In this document: positions 25,976 to 33,754 of the stretch, piece after piece | Layout of the letters: every line of letters starts with the position of its first letter | How positions within the stretch are numbered: the stretch's first letter is position 1 | Origin: CAIYRG01 sp963747255 | Lineage (GTDB): Bacteria > Pseudomonadota > Alphaproteobacteria > Micropepsales > Micropepsaceae | Reading direction: 5' to 3' | DNA: 64,000 nt | NCBI GenBank assembly: GCA_963747255.1 | Contig: CAVVEG010000005.1 | Span: 278,660 to 342,659 of the forward strand | Notes under the pieces: model-generated | What the model saw: only the letters and a program-made list of their open reading frames with translations | What the model was told of the DNA's origin: nothing | Database searches by the model: none | Position numbers and translations under genes: made by a program

Positions 25976-27367
25976 ATGCATTTGATCCCAGAATCCTGGT
26001 CACACTTCCATATGTTGGTGAGTGTTTTTCCATCGGTAGGTCTTCTCATCACCATGGGCGTCTATGTGTCCGCCCTGGTTACCAATAATGAGGGCATGAA
26101 GCGGGTTTGCCTGGGGCTTCTTGGGTTTCTGGGCGTACTGGCAATTCCAACCTATTTCAGTGGCACCGGCTCGGCGGGCGAGGTGGCGAGCAATCCGCGC
26201 TTCTCGGCGGCAAGCATCAATATCCACTACGATATCGCATTGGCGGCTCTGGCGACGTTGCTCGTCATGGGCGCGACAGCAATCTATGAACTGTGGCAAT
26301 ACCGGAGCACCGGTTATCTGACCAGGCTGGGCCGCAATATCGTGCTCGGCGCCGGCGGCGTGACGCTGGTGCTGATGGCCATCGTTGGCGAGCTTGGATG
26401 GGAGATCAACCACAACGAACTCTTCCTCGATCCTGCGAAGCAGATGACTTCGCAGTACTGGTCGCATGTTCACATCATCCTGAATCATTTCCCGACGGTC
26501 GGTGTGACGCTGACGCTGGTGATGTTCATTGCAGCCCTGGCAATGAACAACGAAGGGCTGAAGCGGGCGAGCCTGACATTGTTTGCGATTTGCGGTGTTC
26601 TTGGCGCCCCGACCTATGTGACGGGCGCGGCCGCCATGTGGGCGCTGAAAGATGTTCCGGGAGGCATTTCGCAGGCGGCAATAAACGCCCATCGCGATAT
26701 GGCACTCATTTCGCTGTTCGGCCTGGCGTTCACGGGCCTGACCGCCTACTTCGAACTGTGGCGCTACCGTTATCTGAAGCGCTTCTCCAACACGGCCCTT
26801 TACATGGTGCTGACCTTCGCGGTCATCACGCTCGGGTTCATGGCTGAAACCGGCCACCGCGGTGGCCAGATCAATCATCCGGAGATCCGGGTGGATCCGC
26901 TGCCGACAGACGCCAACGCGTTTATGAGCCCGCACATCGAAAATCTGATCAACAACGTGATCTGGTTTGTGCCGTGGCAGACCGTTCATTTCTTCGGATA
27001 CTCTCTGGTGTTCGGCACCGTCCTCGCGGTTGTGCTTCGGATCTTCGGGTTCTGGAAAAGCGTGCCCTTTTCCGCGGTCCACCGACTGCTGCCCCTGGGC
27101 GCGTTCGGCATCACAATGAACATCTTCACCGGAATGCTGATGTTGATGGCCGATACGTTCCGCTACGTGAATGAGGTCAGCTTCGTGCCCAAAATGACAA
27201 TGCTTCCGGTGGGCGCTATTGCGGTGCTCTACTTCTCGCTCTCCGACCGGTTGTTTCAGGTCAAAGCGGGTGAAGATGCGCCGGCTATGGCAAAATGGGT
27301 CGCCGCTCTGGTGCTGATTTCATGGGTAACGGTGATCATGGGTGGGCGACTGCTGCCCTACGTATAA
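25976..27367 (+). CDS. Large membrane protein: duplicated His-rich module plus DUF6644-like C-terminus
   Basis: 463 residues, about 12 helices, no enzyme family recognised with certainty. Two internal repeats (about 8-125 and 161-275) share WSHxHxxxxxFPxVG, NNEGxKR, GVLxxPTY, INxHxD and ELWxYR. The repeats recall DUF2231-type membrane domains, which can carry heme through helix histidines. The last 130 residues match the three small proteins downstream (His in helix 1, LRxxG, PKM, GGRLLPY). GGGAGGA precedes the start. Histidines recurring at equivalent helix positions suggest b-type heme or another metal; this is inference. It heads a plus-strand unit that includes a 34-residue peptide. Confidence 0.8.
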   Translation: MHLIPESWSHFHMLVSVFPSVGLLITMGVYVSALVTNNEGMKRVCLGLLGFLGVLAIPTYFSGTGSAGEVASNPRFSAASINIHYDIALAALATLLVMGATAIYELWQYRSTGYLTRLGRNIVLGAGGVTLVLMAIVGELGWEINHNELFLDPAKQMTSQYWSHVHIILNHFPTVGVTLTLVMFIAALAMNNEGLKRASLTLFAICGVLGAPTYVTGAAAMWALKDVPGGISQAAINAHRDMALISLFGLAFTGLTAYFELWRYRYLKRFSNTALYMVLTFAVITLGFMAETGHRGGQINHPEIRVDPLPTDANAFMSPHIENLINNVIWFVPWQTVHFFGYSLVFGTVLAVVLRIFGFWKSVPFSAVHRLLPLGAFGITMNIFTGMLMLMADTFRYVNEVSFVPKMTMLPVGAIAVLYFSLSDRLFQVKAGEDAPAMAKWVAALVLISWVTVIMGGRLLPYV

Positions 27368-27385
27368 TAAAGGAGGGACATTCCT

Positions 27386-27490
27386 ATGCAGTTGCTTCTG
27401 CTGGTGATCGCCGTCGCGATTGTTGTTCTGGGCCTCAGCCTTACGGGTATGTACTACCTCAACAAAGCAGTGGACGAGTCAGACCGCTAA
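27386..27490 (+). CDS. 34-residue single-helix membrane peptide
   Basis: A short gene with an excellent ribosome-binding site (AGGAGGG at 27371-27377, eight bases before the ATG). The product begins MQLLLLVIAVAIVVLGLSLT and ends NKAVDESDR: one membrane helix with a charged C-terminus. It lies 18 bases after the large membrane gene and 42 before the next one. Tiny subunits of this kind (CydX, CcoQ/CcoS, PetN-like) often stabilise membrane redox complexes, so a structural subunit role is plausible. Confidence 0.72.
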   Translation: MQLLLLVIAVAIVVLGLSLTGMYYLNKAVDESDR

Positions 27491-27532
27491 TCGGCGCACA
27501 TGGTCCGCTGGACTGAAAGGGAGGATTGAACG

Positions 27533-28015
27533 GTGCTTGATTGGATCGCAAACACGGACTACGCGACCTGGGTTAGACAGTCATGGGGTTGGGCGCTCGC
27601 CCTTACCTTCCATGCTTTTGGAACCGCAATCGTCGTTGGACTGATTTTCATCATTACGCTTCGCCTGCTCGGCTTTTTCCGCTCCATTCCTTACACTTCT
27701 CTCAATCGGCTTTTGCCGGTGATCTGGATCGGTTTCTTCGTTCAGGTGCTCAGCGGCGCCACGCTTTGGGCCTCAAAGCCGGCCCGTTATCTGGCGGATG
27801 GCATGTTCCAGTGGAAATTCACCTTTGTCGTGTTCGCCGCGGTGGTGACGCTCTTCTTCCACCAGATGCTGAATCGCGAAACCCCAAACTGGCAAGCTTC
27901 CGGGGCGGTTTCCGTGCGTGGTACGCGGTTCGTATTGTTGACCGCGCTTCTCTGGGCGGCAGTGCTTGTCGCGGGCCGCCTGACGGCCTATCTGGGCCAG
28001 CTCTATCACGCCTGA
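27533..28015 (+). CDS. DUF6644-like four-helix membrane protein, copy 1
   Basis: 160 residues. Start is GTG at 27533 behind AAGGGAGG. Four helices with the family pattern: His in helix 1 (LTFHAFG), Arg after helix 2 (LRLLGFFRSIP), a Lys at the start of helix 3 (WKFTF) with HQML near its end, and GRLTAYL in helix 4. It resembles the C-terminus of the large membrane protein and the products at 28170 and 28731. Function unknown. A strong terminator follows directly. Confidence 0.82.
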   Translation: MLDWIANTDYATWVRQSWGWALALTFHAFGTAIVVGLIFIITLRLLGFFRSIPYTSLNRLLPVIWIGFFVQVLSGATLWASKPARYLADGMFQWKFTFVVFAAVVTLFFHQMLNRETPNWQASGAVSVRGTRFVLLTALLWAAVLVAGRLTAYLGQLYHA

Positions 28016-28039
28016 CGAAATCGGGATTCCGGTTTGAAC

Positions 28040-28072
28040 AGCCGCTGCGCGATTGCGCAGCGGCTTATTTTT
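28040..28072 (+). terminator. Rho-independent terminator
   Basis: A perfect 11-base-pair stem AGCCGCTGCGC / GCGCAGCGGCT with a GATT loop is followed by TATTTTT. It closes the 25976-28015 unit and suggests that the next two membrane genes use their own promoter in 28073-28169. Confidence 0.88.
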
Positions 28073-28169
28073 GCGCCGCTTTCCCTTCGAAAGAAACACG
28101 ATAAGTCATTGATCGGCGCCGCCGCGGCAGACATTCTGCGGCGCGTTGGTTCTCTGAGGGCGCGAGTGC

Positions 28170-28691
28170 ATGTTTCAGGGCTTTGTCGAATGGCTGCAGC
28201 AGACACCTGTGAGCCTCCTGCTTTCGGATACGACCGGCTTTTGGACCTGGCTGATCATTCCGGTATCGCAGTGTATCCACATCGTCAGCATAGCCATGCT
28301 GCTGATCTGCGCCGGTGTGCTGAATCTCCGGCTTCTGGGAATCGGCAGCAGAAGGCAGAGTTTCGCGAAGTTGACCGGTGTTTTGATGCCCTGGATCTGG
28401 AGCTCGCTGATAGTTCTCTTCCTCACCGGGACGGTACAGACGCTCGCAGAGCCCGGGCGCGAGTTGTTGAATATCGGCTTCAAGGTCAAGATGGTTCTGC
28501 TCTTTATGGTTGTACTTGTGACGCTCTTTTACGAGCACAGCATCAAGAATGACCCCAGGTTTTGGGAATTCTCGCCGCAGCGCCGGCGCATGGGGCAACT
28601 GCTGGCCTCCCTTTCGATCATTCTCTGGATAGGCATCGTGACGTCGGGCCGGCTCATCGCCTATCTGGATATGCGACGGGGCATTTCATGA
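28170..28691 (+). CDS. DUF6644-like four-helix membrane protein, copy 2
   Basis: 173 residues with the same pattern as copy 1: His in helix 1 (SQCIHIVSIAML), LRLLGIG, a Lys-led third helix (FKVKMVLLFM), a His in the TLFYEHSI segment and GRLIAYLD in helix 4. A basic loop (PQRRRMGQ) lies before the last helix. It is 40 bases from copy 3, on the far side of the terminator from copy 1. Confidence 0.82.
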   Translation: MFQGFVEWLQQTPVSLLLSDTTGFWTWLIIPVSQCIHIVSIAMLLICAGVLNLRLLGIGSRRQSFAKLTGVLMPWIWSSLIVLFLTGTVQTLAEPGRELLNIGFKVKMVLLFMVVLVTLFYEHSIKNDPRFWEFSPQRRRMGQLLASLSIILWIGIVTSGRLIAYLDMRRGIS

Positions 28692-28730
28692 TCCCCGAAA
28701 ATCTATCCTGAACGGCATTTCGAACAGCTG

Positions 28731-29222
28731 ATGGGCGAAATCGTCAACGCGATCCAGTGGATCAACGATACATCCTTTTCCGGTGCGGTTCGGGATTCGT
28801 TTTGGGTTTTCCCCTCCATTGAGACCGTCCACGTTCTTGCGATCGTGCTCGTGCTTGGTTCCATTACGCGACTGGATATGCGTCTTATGGGCCTTGTCTG
28901 GCGGGACCGCCCGGTGACCGAAGTATGTGGGGAAATGCTCCCCTGGACCTGGACCGGTTTCACGATAGCAGTTGTTTTCGGGTTGATGCTTTGGGCTTCG
29001 AAGCCGTTCGACTATTTTGGAGTAGCCTTTTTTGACGCGAAAATGCTGTTGATCCTGTTTGCCGGGATCAACATGCTGTTGTTCCAGTTCGGAGTGTACA
29101 AATCCGTTGACAGGTGGGACCGCGACCCTATTCCACCGGTTGCTGCCCGGATTGCGGGCGGCGTGTCGATGGCATTCTGGCTTTGTGTTGTCGTATGTGG
29201 CCGGCTTATCGGGTTTGTATGA
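28731..29222 (+). CDS. DUF6644-like four-helix membrane protein, copy 3
   Basis: 163 residues. Pattern: His in helix 1 (ETVHVLAIVLVLG), DMRLMGLVWRD, LPWTWTGF, a Lys-led third helix (DAKMLLILFAG) and GRLIGFV at the C-terminus. Its stop is only six bases from the stop of the convergent HupE-like gene. I see no clear ribosome-binding site, so translation may be weak or coupled to the upstream gene. Confidence 0.82.
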   Translation: MGEIVNAIQWINDTSFSGAVRDSFWVFPSIETVHVLAIVLVLGSITRLDMRLMGLVWRDRPVTEVCGEMLPWTWTGFTIAVVFGLMLWASKPFDYFGVAFFDAKMLLILFAGINMLLFQFGVYKSVDRWDRDPIPPVAARIAGGVSMAFWLCVVVCGRLIGFV

Positions 29223-29228
29223 TTTGGT

Positions 29229-30431
29229 TCACGCGTAGCTTCGGCTGACGAACCAGTAAATTCCGATTCCTGCGACGCAAGCCGAGGCCACATCGACGAC
29301 GATCGGACGCGGCAATGTGATCTTCGCCTTTGAGAGAATCCAGACCAACGCCACCAGACCGCAAACCAGGGTCAGCTGTCCGATTTCGACACCGAGATTA
29401 AATCCGACCAGAAGCTCCGCCATTCGCCCGGTTGGCAATTGCATTTCCAGCAGATTGGCGGCGAAGCCGAACCCGTGGATCAATCCGAAAACCAGTGTGA
29501 CGACCAGCCTGAGCCGTCCCGCATCCTTCAGGTGACCGGATAACATCAGGTAGTTGACGCCGAAAATTGCGGCGCCGACCAGAAGGTAAACCGGAAGTCC
29601 GCCAAATCCGGCCATTTTTCCAAGCGCCATCAGCAGCAGTCCGCTGCCGATAATGGATGCGATTGTTCCCGAACGATGATTTGAATCTCCGATGTTTTCC
29701 GCGGCGATCAGCGCGATCGTCAAACCGATCAGCGCGTCGATATATTCAGCATGGGGCCGGATCACGCCGAGTGTTGCCAATGCGAGTGTCACCGAATGTC
29801 CAAGCGTGAAGCCCGTGATTACGAAGATCAGATCGCGCAAACGCTTCGAGATCAGTACCAGCCCGAGCAGGAAGACCTGATGGTCGTACCCGGTAAAGAT
29901 GTGCATGATCCCCATGCCGATATATTGAAAGAAACTGGCATTCTGGAGCGGGCTTTGTCCCGAAGCCGTGGACAGTGACAATGTCTGTTGATCCGCCGTC
30001 AACAACTGCGAGATGAAGTCTCCCCTGTCGGTGATTACCTGTGCATAGGTGACATGGGTCGGCACCAGGGGAAAAAAAGCCGACGAATGGATGCTCATTT
30101 TATCCGCATCCGGACATCTGTAGGTGAATTCGTAGCGGCGGAATCCGGCGGAAGCGGCGACGGGTCGAATGTCTTCCGTCCGCTGACAGAGATCCCTGCC
30201 GTGCAAAACAGTGACGTTGTGGCGCACATAATCGGCCACGTCGGCTTCGCTGGGTGGCTTACCGTCTCTTGAAAGCCGCGGGATTTCAATTTCCGGGATG
30301 GTGTAGGCCACATGCACCGTGGATCCCACGATGCGCCACACCGATTGGGTTTCGCTTTTGGTGTGCGCAAATGCCGGCGTCGTCGAGCACACCACCACCA
30401 AGGCCAGGAGTAGTCTGACCAGAGCTCTCAT
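29229..30431 (-). CDS. HupE/UreJ-family protein with periplasmic N-terminal domain
   Basis: 400 residues. A signal peptide (MRALVRLLLALVVVCSTTPAFAH) and a periplasmic domain of about 150 residues precede seven or so helices with HupE/UreJ hallmarks: GIMHIFTGYDHQVFLLGL, FTLGHSVTLALA, GLIHGFGFA and FNLGVEIGQ. The helix histidines and Asp in HxxxGxDH are thought to bind a metal such as Ni, Co or Cu in this family. It overlaps the PPIase gene by four bases (ATGA) and is probably the last gene of the cytochrome c-PPIase-HupE unit. Confidence 0.85.
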   Translation of the reverse strand: MRALVRLLLALVVVCSTTPAFAHTKSETQSVWRIVGSTVHVAYTIPEIEIPRLSRDGKPPSEADVADYVRHNVTVLHGRDLCQRTEDIRPVAASAGFRRYEFTYRCPDADKMSIHSSAFFPLVPTHVTYAQVITDRGDFISQLLTADQQTLSLSTASGQSPLQNASFFQYIGMGIMHIFTGYDHQVFLLGLVLISKRLRDLIFVITGFTLGHSVTLALATLGVIRPHAEYIDALIGLTIALIAAENIGDSNHRSGTIASIIGSGLLLMALGKMAGFGGLPVYLLVGAAIFGVNYLMLSGHLKDAGRLRLVVTLVFGLIHGFGFAANLLEMQLPTGRMAELLVGFNLGVEIGQLTLVCGLVALVWILSKAKITLPRPIVVDVASACVAGIGIYWFVSRSYA

Positions 30432-31372
30432 TGCCGGAATTCCGGCGCAAGCTGGATGTCGGCTTTGCTCTTGAGATAGGCAAGATTCGCGTTTTCGACG
30501 CGGGTCTGCTCGTCCTTTTTGAAATCCTGCAACACCGCGTCACGTGCTTCGGTAAAGGAGCGCTCAGGCGGGGCCTGACGCTTGTCCATCAGCAGGACGT
30601 GCAATTCACCACCTTCTTCAATCGGATCCGACGCCTGGTGATTCGAGAGTTTTGCGGCAGCGGCGTAAAGGGTGGGGCTGAGTTTGATCCGCACCGCAAA
30701 GTCAAAAAGATCGCCGCGGTCGAGCTTGCCCGAATCCTTAAGGCTGTATGTCGCCGCGACATTGTCCCCGTCACTCCCCTTGCGAAAGGCGTCGGCCGCC
30801 TTCCCGGCTTTCTCTCTTGCCTGTTCGGCGGTTGTATTGTCGTCCGGTTTGATGACCAGATCGCGCAACGCCATGATGCCCTCGGCCGCGTATTTGTCCT
30901 TATGGGACTCGTAATAGGCGCGCAGCTGTTCGTCCGAAGGCTGCTGAGCCAGCACGTCGGCATCGACCTGAAGCTGCACGCCATTCACCTCAGCCATGCG
31001 TACGTCCGGATCCGAGGCCGCCAGATCGACCTCCAGCCCGCGCTGGACCAACAGTTCTTCGTCCATCATTTCATTCAGGACTTTCTGGCGCTGCTCCCTG
31101 GTTGTTTTCTCGAACGGTTGCGCGCTTTCAATCTGGACCTGGGTGATGAAATCGCTGCGCAGAATGTGACGGCCATTGATCAGCGCTACGTCTTCGGTCG
31201 GTACGCCCGAAATCTTCGTCCCGGCGGCAGTAAACAGTCCAAATCCGGCAATGACGAGCCCGAGTGTCGCTCCGATCGCAAACAGGATCAGGGAGCGTCT
31301 CGGATTTACCTCCGAGATGGGTCCAAGAACGCCTGCCCGCGCCTTCGCTTCCTTTACAGTCGTATCAACCAT
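30428..31372 (-). CDS. PpiC/SurA-like peptidyl-prolyl isomerase, membrane anchored
   Basis: 314 residues. A cytoplasmic N-terminus and one membrane helix (SLILFAIGATLGLVIAGFGLF) lead into a SurA-type N-domain (VALINGRHILRSDFITQVQ, EELLVQRGLEVD) and a parvulin-like region (RDLVIKPDD to LHVLLMDKR). It should fold or assemble exported proteins. Encoded between a cytochrome c and a HupE-like protein, it may be a dedicated foldase for this membrane module. Divergent parvulin motifs mean isomerase activity is not certain. Confidence 0.8.
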   Translation of the reverse strand: MVDTTVKEAKARAGVLGPISEVNPRRSLILFAIGATLGLVIAGFGLFTAAGTKISGVPTEDVALINGRHILRSDFITQVQIESAQPFEKTTREQRQKVLNEMMDEELLVQRGLEVDLAASDPDVRMAEVNGVQLQVDADVLAQQPSDEQLRAYYESHKDKYAAEGIMALRDLVIKPDDNTTAEQAREKAGKAADAFRKGSDGDNVAATYSLKDSGKLDRGDLFDFAVRIKLSPTLYAAAAKLSNHQASDPIEEGGELHVLLMDKRQAPPERSFTEARDAVLQDFKKDEQTRVENANLAYLKSKADIQLAPEFRQ

Positions 31373-31419
31373 GGCATGCTTTCCGGTACAGGGGATTCAT
31401 CTGCCGCTCGTATTCGGGC

Positions 31420-32220
31420 TCATCCGTTTCGCCGCGATGATGTGGCGAGAGCCGAGCGATTATTCGGCGAATCGGGTGATTCCCTGGAGTGTGAGTGAAT
31501 ATAAACGGCCAATGCCCTGATGGTCGGAAACGACAGTTTTCCAATCCAGGCTGGGCAAAGGCCGTGGCGGCCGTCATAAATGGACCGGAAAATGGCGTTC
31601 TCATCGCCGCCATACAGCCAGTCTTCATCGATCAGATTGGGTGCGCCGTAATCCGATATGCCGGTCGCGTCACGCGAATGGCAGTCGTAGCAGACGCCCT
31701 TGTCCTGAAAGATCTTGCTCCCGCGTTCCACAGCGGCAGGATCTTCCTTGTGTTTTTTCGCATTCAGCGAAAGGACATAGGCCATCACGTCCCTGATTTC
31801 CGGTTCGGACAGCACCTTTTGCCGCCCAATCGCAGGCATGTCGGTCACATTGTGGGACTTGCCCAGCCCGGCACGAATTCCATAGAGGATGGTTCTTTCG
31901 ATGTCCGAGATACGGCCGTAATCGTAGAGCCAAATTCCGTCGGAAAGATTGGGAACACCGCGCTGATCGCCCTTCATGTCCGTCCCATGACAGGAGGCGC
32001 AATTCTCAACATAGGCCTTGCTGCCTACCGTCTCGGAATATGACAAGAGTTCTGGATTTGCCGGGATCGAGTCAGGGCTCGCGCGCACCAGCTCTGTGCC
32101 AATACTGTAATCACGCCACTCGAAATAGCCGAACCCGGCTAATCCGATTCCAGCGCAGGCAATCGCGACCGGCGGTAACCATCGCCGCCAGCCGCTTTTG
32201 GCAAACCTGAAAGCGGGCAT
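31420..32220 (-). CDS. CcoP-like membrane diheme cytochrome c
   Basis: 266 residues with an N-terminal membrane helix (WLPPVAIACAGIGLAGFGYF). Two c-type heme sites: CASCH (C74-H78) and CYDCH (C177-H181). Heme 1 has a likely Met axial ligand in TDMPAIG. Around heme 2 the CcoP pattern APNLIDEDWLYGG and GRHGxMPAW is seen, but Met is replaced: GRHGLCPAW, with Cys222 at the ligand position. No ccoN or ccoO is nearby, so it is not part of a local cbb3 oxidase operon. It probably passes electrons to or from the adjacent membrane proteins. Confidence 0.88.
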   Translation of the reverse strand: MPAFRFAKSGWRRWLPPVAIACAGIGLAGFGYFEWRDYSIGTELVRASPDSIPANPELLSYSETVGSKAYVENCASCHGTDMKGDQRGVPNLSDGIWLYDYGRISDIERTILYGIRAGLGKSHNVTDMPAIGRQKVLSEPEIRDVMAYVLSLNAKKHKEDPAAVERGSKIFQDKGVCYDCHSRDATGISDYGAPNLIDEDWLYGGDENAIFRSIYDGRHGLCPAWIGKLSFPTIRALAVYIHSHSRESPDSPNNRSALATSSRRNG

Positions 32221-32377
32221 AGCAATTCCCCAACTCAGATTGCGTATCCAGTCAGCACTCCAGGCAAGTTTTTACATGTTTCATCTGCGCGGTCCTACCC
32301 GGAAGCTGCTGATGCCCAGCCGCTTGCCAGCCTGTCGCGCTCTTGTGACTGCGCCGATAGGGGAGCGGTAAGGGTTC

Positions 32378-32671
32378 TTAGAGCGGGGGGCCGACGGTGA
32401 CGCGGTAAGGACGAATGTCCACGGTCTGAAACAGACCGGCTGTGACATAGGGATCCTTCTTCGAGAATTCTTCGACCGCCGCGCGGTCCGCCGCTTCCAC
32501 AATCAGCAAAGATCCCGCCATATTACCGTCCTGGTCGAGATAGGGACCGCCGATTTTCACCGTAACCATGCTCTGGCCCCCATTGGCGTAAGCAAGATGC
32601 GCTTCTCTGGTTGCCATGCGGAGTGGAAGACTATTCGGCTTATCGATGCAGGAAATTGCGAACAGCGCCAT
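32378..32671 (-). CDS. YciI-family protein
   Basis: 97 residues, a ferredoxin-like alpha/beta fold. The conserved histidine (MATREAHLAYA), the aspartates of GPYLDQDGNMAG and the KDPYVTAGLF block are family hallmarks. The ATG at 32671 is chosen because it follows the COG0523 stop by seven bases. Function of the family is poorly known. The 157 bases between this gene and the cytochrome c start hold no recognisable gene and may contain the cytochrome's promoter. Confidence 0.83.
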   Translation of the reverse strand: MALFAISCIDKPNSLPLRMATREAHLAYANGGQSMVTVKIGGPYLDQDGNMAGSLLIVEAADRAAVEEFSKKDPYVTAGLFQTVDIRPYRVTVGPPL

Positions 32672-32678
32672 GTAGCCC

Positions 32679-33701
32679 TCAAGCCTCTGCCACGCATGCC
32701 TCGAAACCGGCCTTGAGTTCGGCACGGTCCAGATTTCGTCCGATAAACACCAGGCGTGAATAGCGGGGCTCGCCCGCGTTCCATTCCCGCTGCAGATCGC
32801 CTTCCAGGATCATGTGCACAGCCTGAAACACCAGCCGGCGGTTGTTATCCTTGACGTCGATGATTCCTTTCGCCCGGAGGATGTCCTGTCCTCTGTTTTT
32901 GCAAAGCGCAGTCAGCCAGCGCGCGACCTTTCGGCGGTCCATCGGGCGATAGAGCGCGAGTGAGATGCTTTTCACCTCATCGTCGTGCCGGCCATCCGGC
33001 TCGTGCTCGTGACAGTCATCGCCATGAACATGGTCTTCTTCACCATGGGGCGGGTTGAGAAAATGGGGTTCGAGATCAATGATCCGATTCAAATCAAAGC
33101 CGCCGCGCCCGATTACCGCGTCGAGATCGATTTCGGCGCGCCGGGCCCGATGGATCGGCGCAATCGCGTTGATTGCATGCAATCTCGCCTCGACTTTCTG
33201 CAGTTCAGTTTCCGCTACAAGATCGGTTTTGTTCAGTATGATCTGATCGGCGAAAGCGATCTGTTCGCGAGCCTCCCGGCTGTCGCGCAGGCGCAGGTGA
33301 ATATGTTTGGCGTCCACCACGGTCGTGATGGAATCGAGCTCGGTCCTGGAGCGCAGATAACCGTCGACGAAGAAAGTCTGGGCAACCGGCCCCGGATCGG
33401 CGAGACCGGTAGTTTCGACCATTATTCCGTCGAACCGGCTTTCCTTTGCCAGCAATCCGTGCATCGTCCGGATCAGATCGCCCCGGACGGTGCAGCAGAT
33501 GCAGCCATTGTTCATTTCGAACAGCTCCTCATCGCTGTTGAGGATCAAATCGGCGTCAATGCCGATCTCACCGAATTCATTGACGATGACGGCGTAGCGT
33601 CGGCCGTGTTGCTGCGACAGGATACGGTTCAAAAGGGTGGTCTTGCCGGCGCCGAGATAGCCGGTAAGCACCGTTACGGGAATGCGGTTTGCGGTGGCCA
33701 T
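32679..33701 (-). CDS. COG0523/CobW-family metallochaperone GTPase
   Basis: 340 residues. Walker A is GYLGAGKTT, the family metal motif is NGCICC (CxCC), base recognition is ILNKTD, and a CobW C-terminal domain follows. A His/Asp/Glu-rich loop (HGEEDHVHGDDCHEHE) before the C-terminal domain should bind Zn, Co or Ni. The ATG at 33701 gives the normal N-terminus; the frame is open seven codons further. It delivers metal to client enzymes; plausible clients here are the amidohydrolases or the HupE-linked module. Confidence 0.9.
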   Translation of the reverse strand: MATANRIPVTVLTGYLGAGKTTLLNRILSQQHGRRYAVIVNEFGEIGIDADLILNSDEELFEMNNGCICCTVRGDLIRTMHGLLAKESRFDGIMVETTGLADPGPVAQTFFVDGYLRSRTELDSITTVVDAKHIHLRLRDSREAREQIAFADQIILNKTDLVAETELQKVEARLHAINAIAPIHRARRAEIDLDAVIGRGGFDLNRIIDLEPHFLNPPHGEEDHVHGDDCHEHEPDGRHDDEVKSISLALYRPMDRRKVARWLTALCKNRGQDILRAKGIIDVKDNNRRLVFQAVHMILEGDLQREWNAGEPRYSRLVFIGRNLDRAELKAGFEACVAEA

Positions 33702-33754
33702 ACCGGTTCTTCTAAAACGCAAATTTCCCGAGCGCCAGTCCGAAAGGGTACGGC

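Noticed and set aside
26000..27082. Long minus-strand open frame of 360 codons
   Set aside because: Shadow of the large membrane protein; composition is typical of antisense reading and no motif is present.
30431..31498. Plus-strand open frame of 355 codons opposite the PPIase gene
   Set aside because: Antisense to a gene with strong family motifs; no domain seen.
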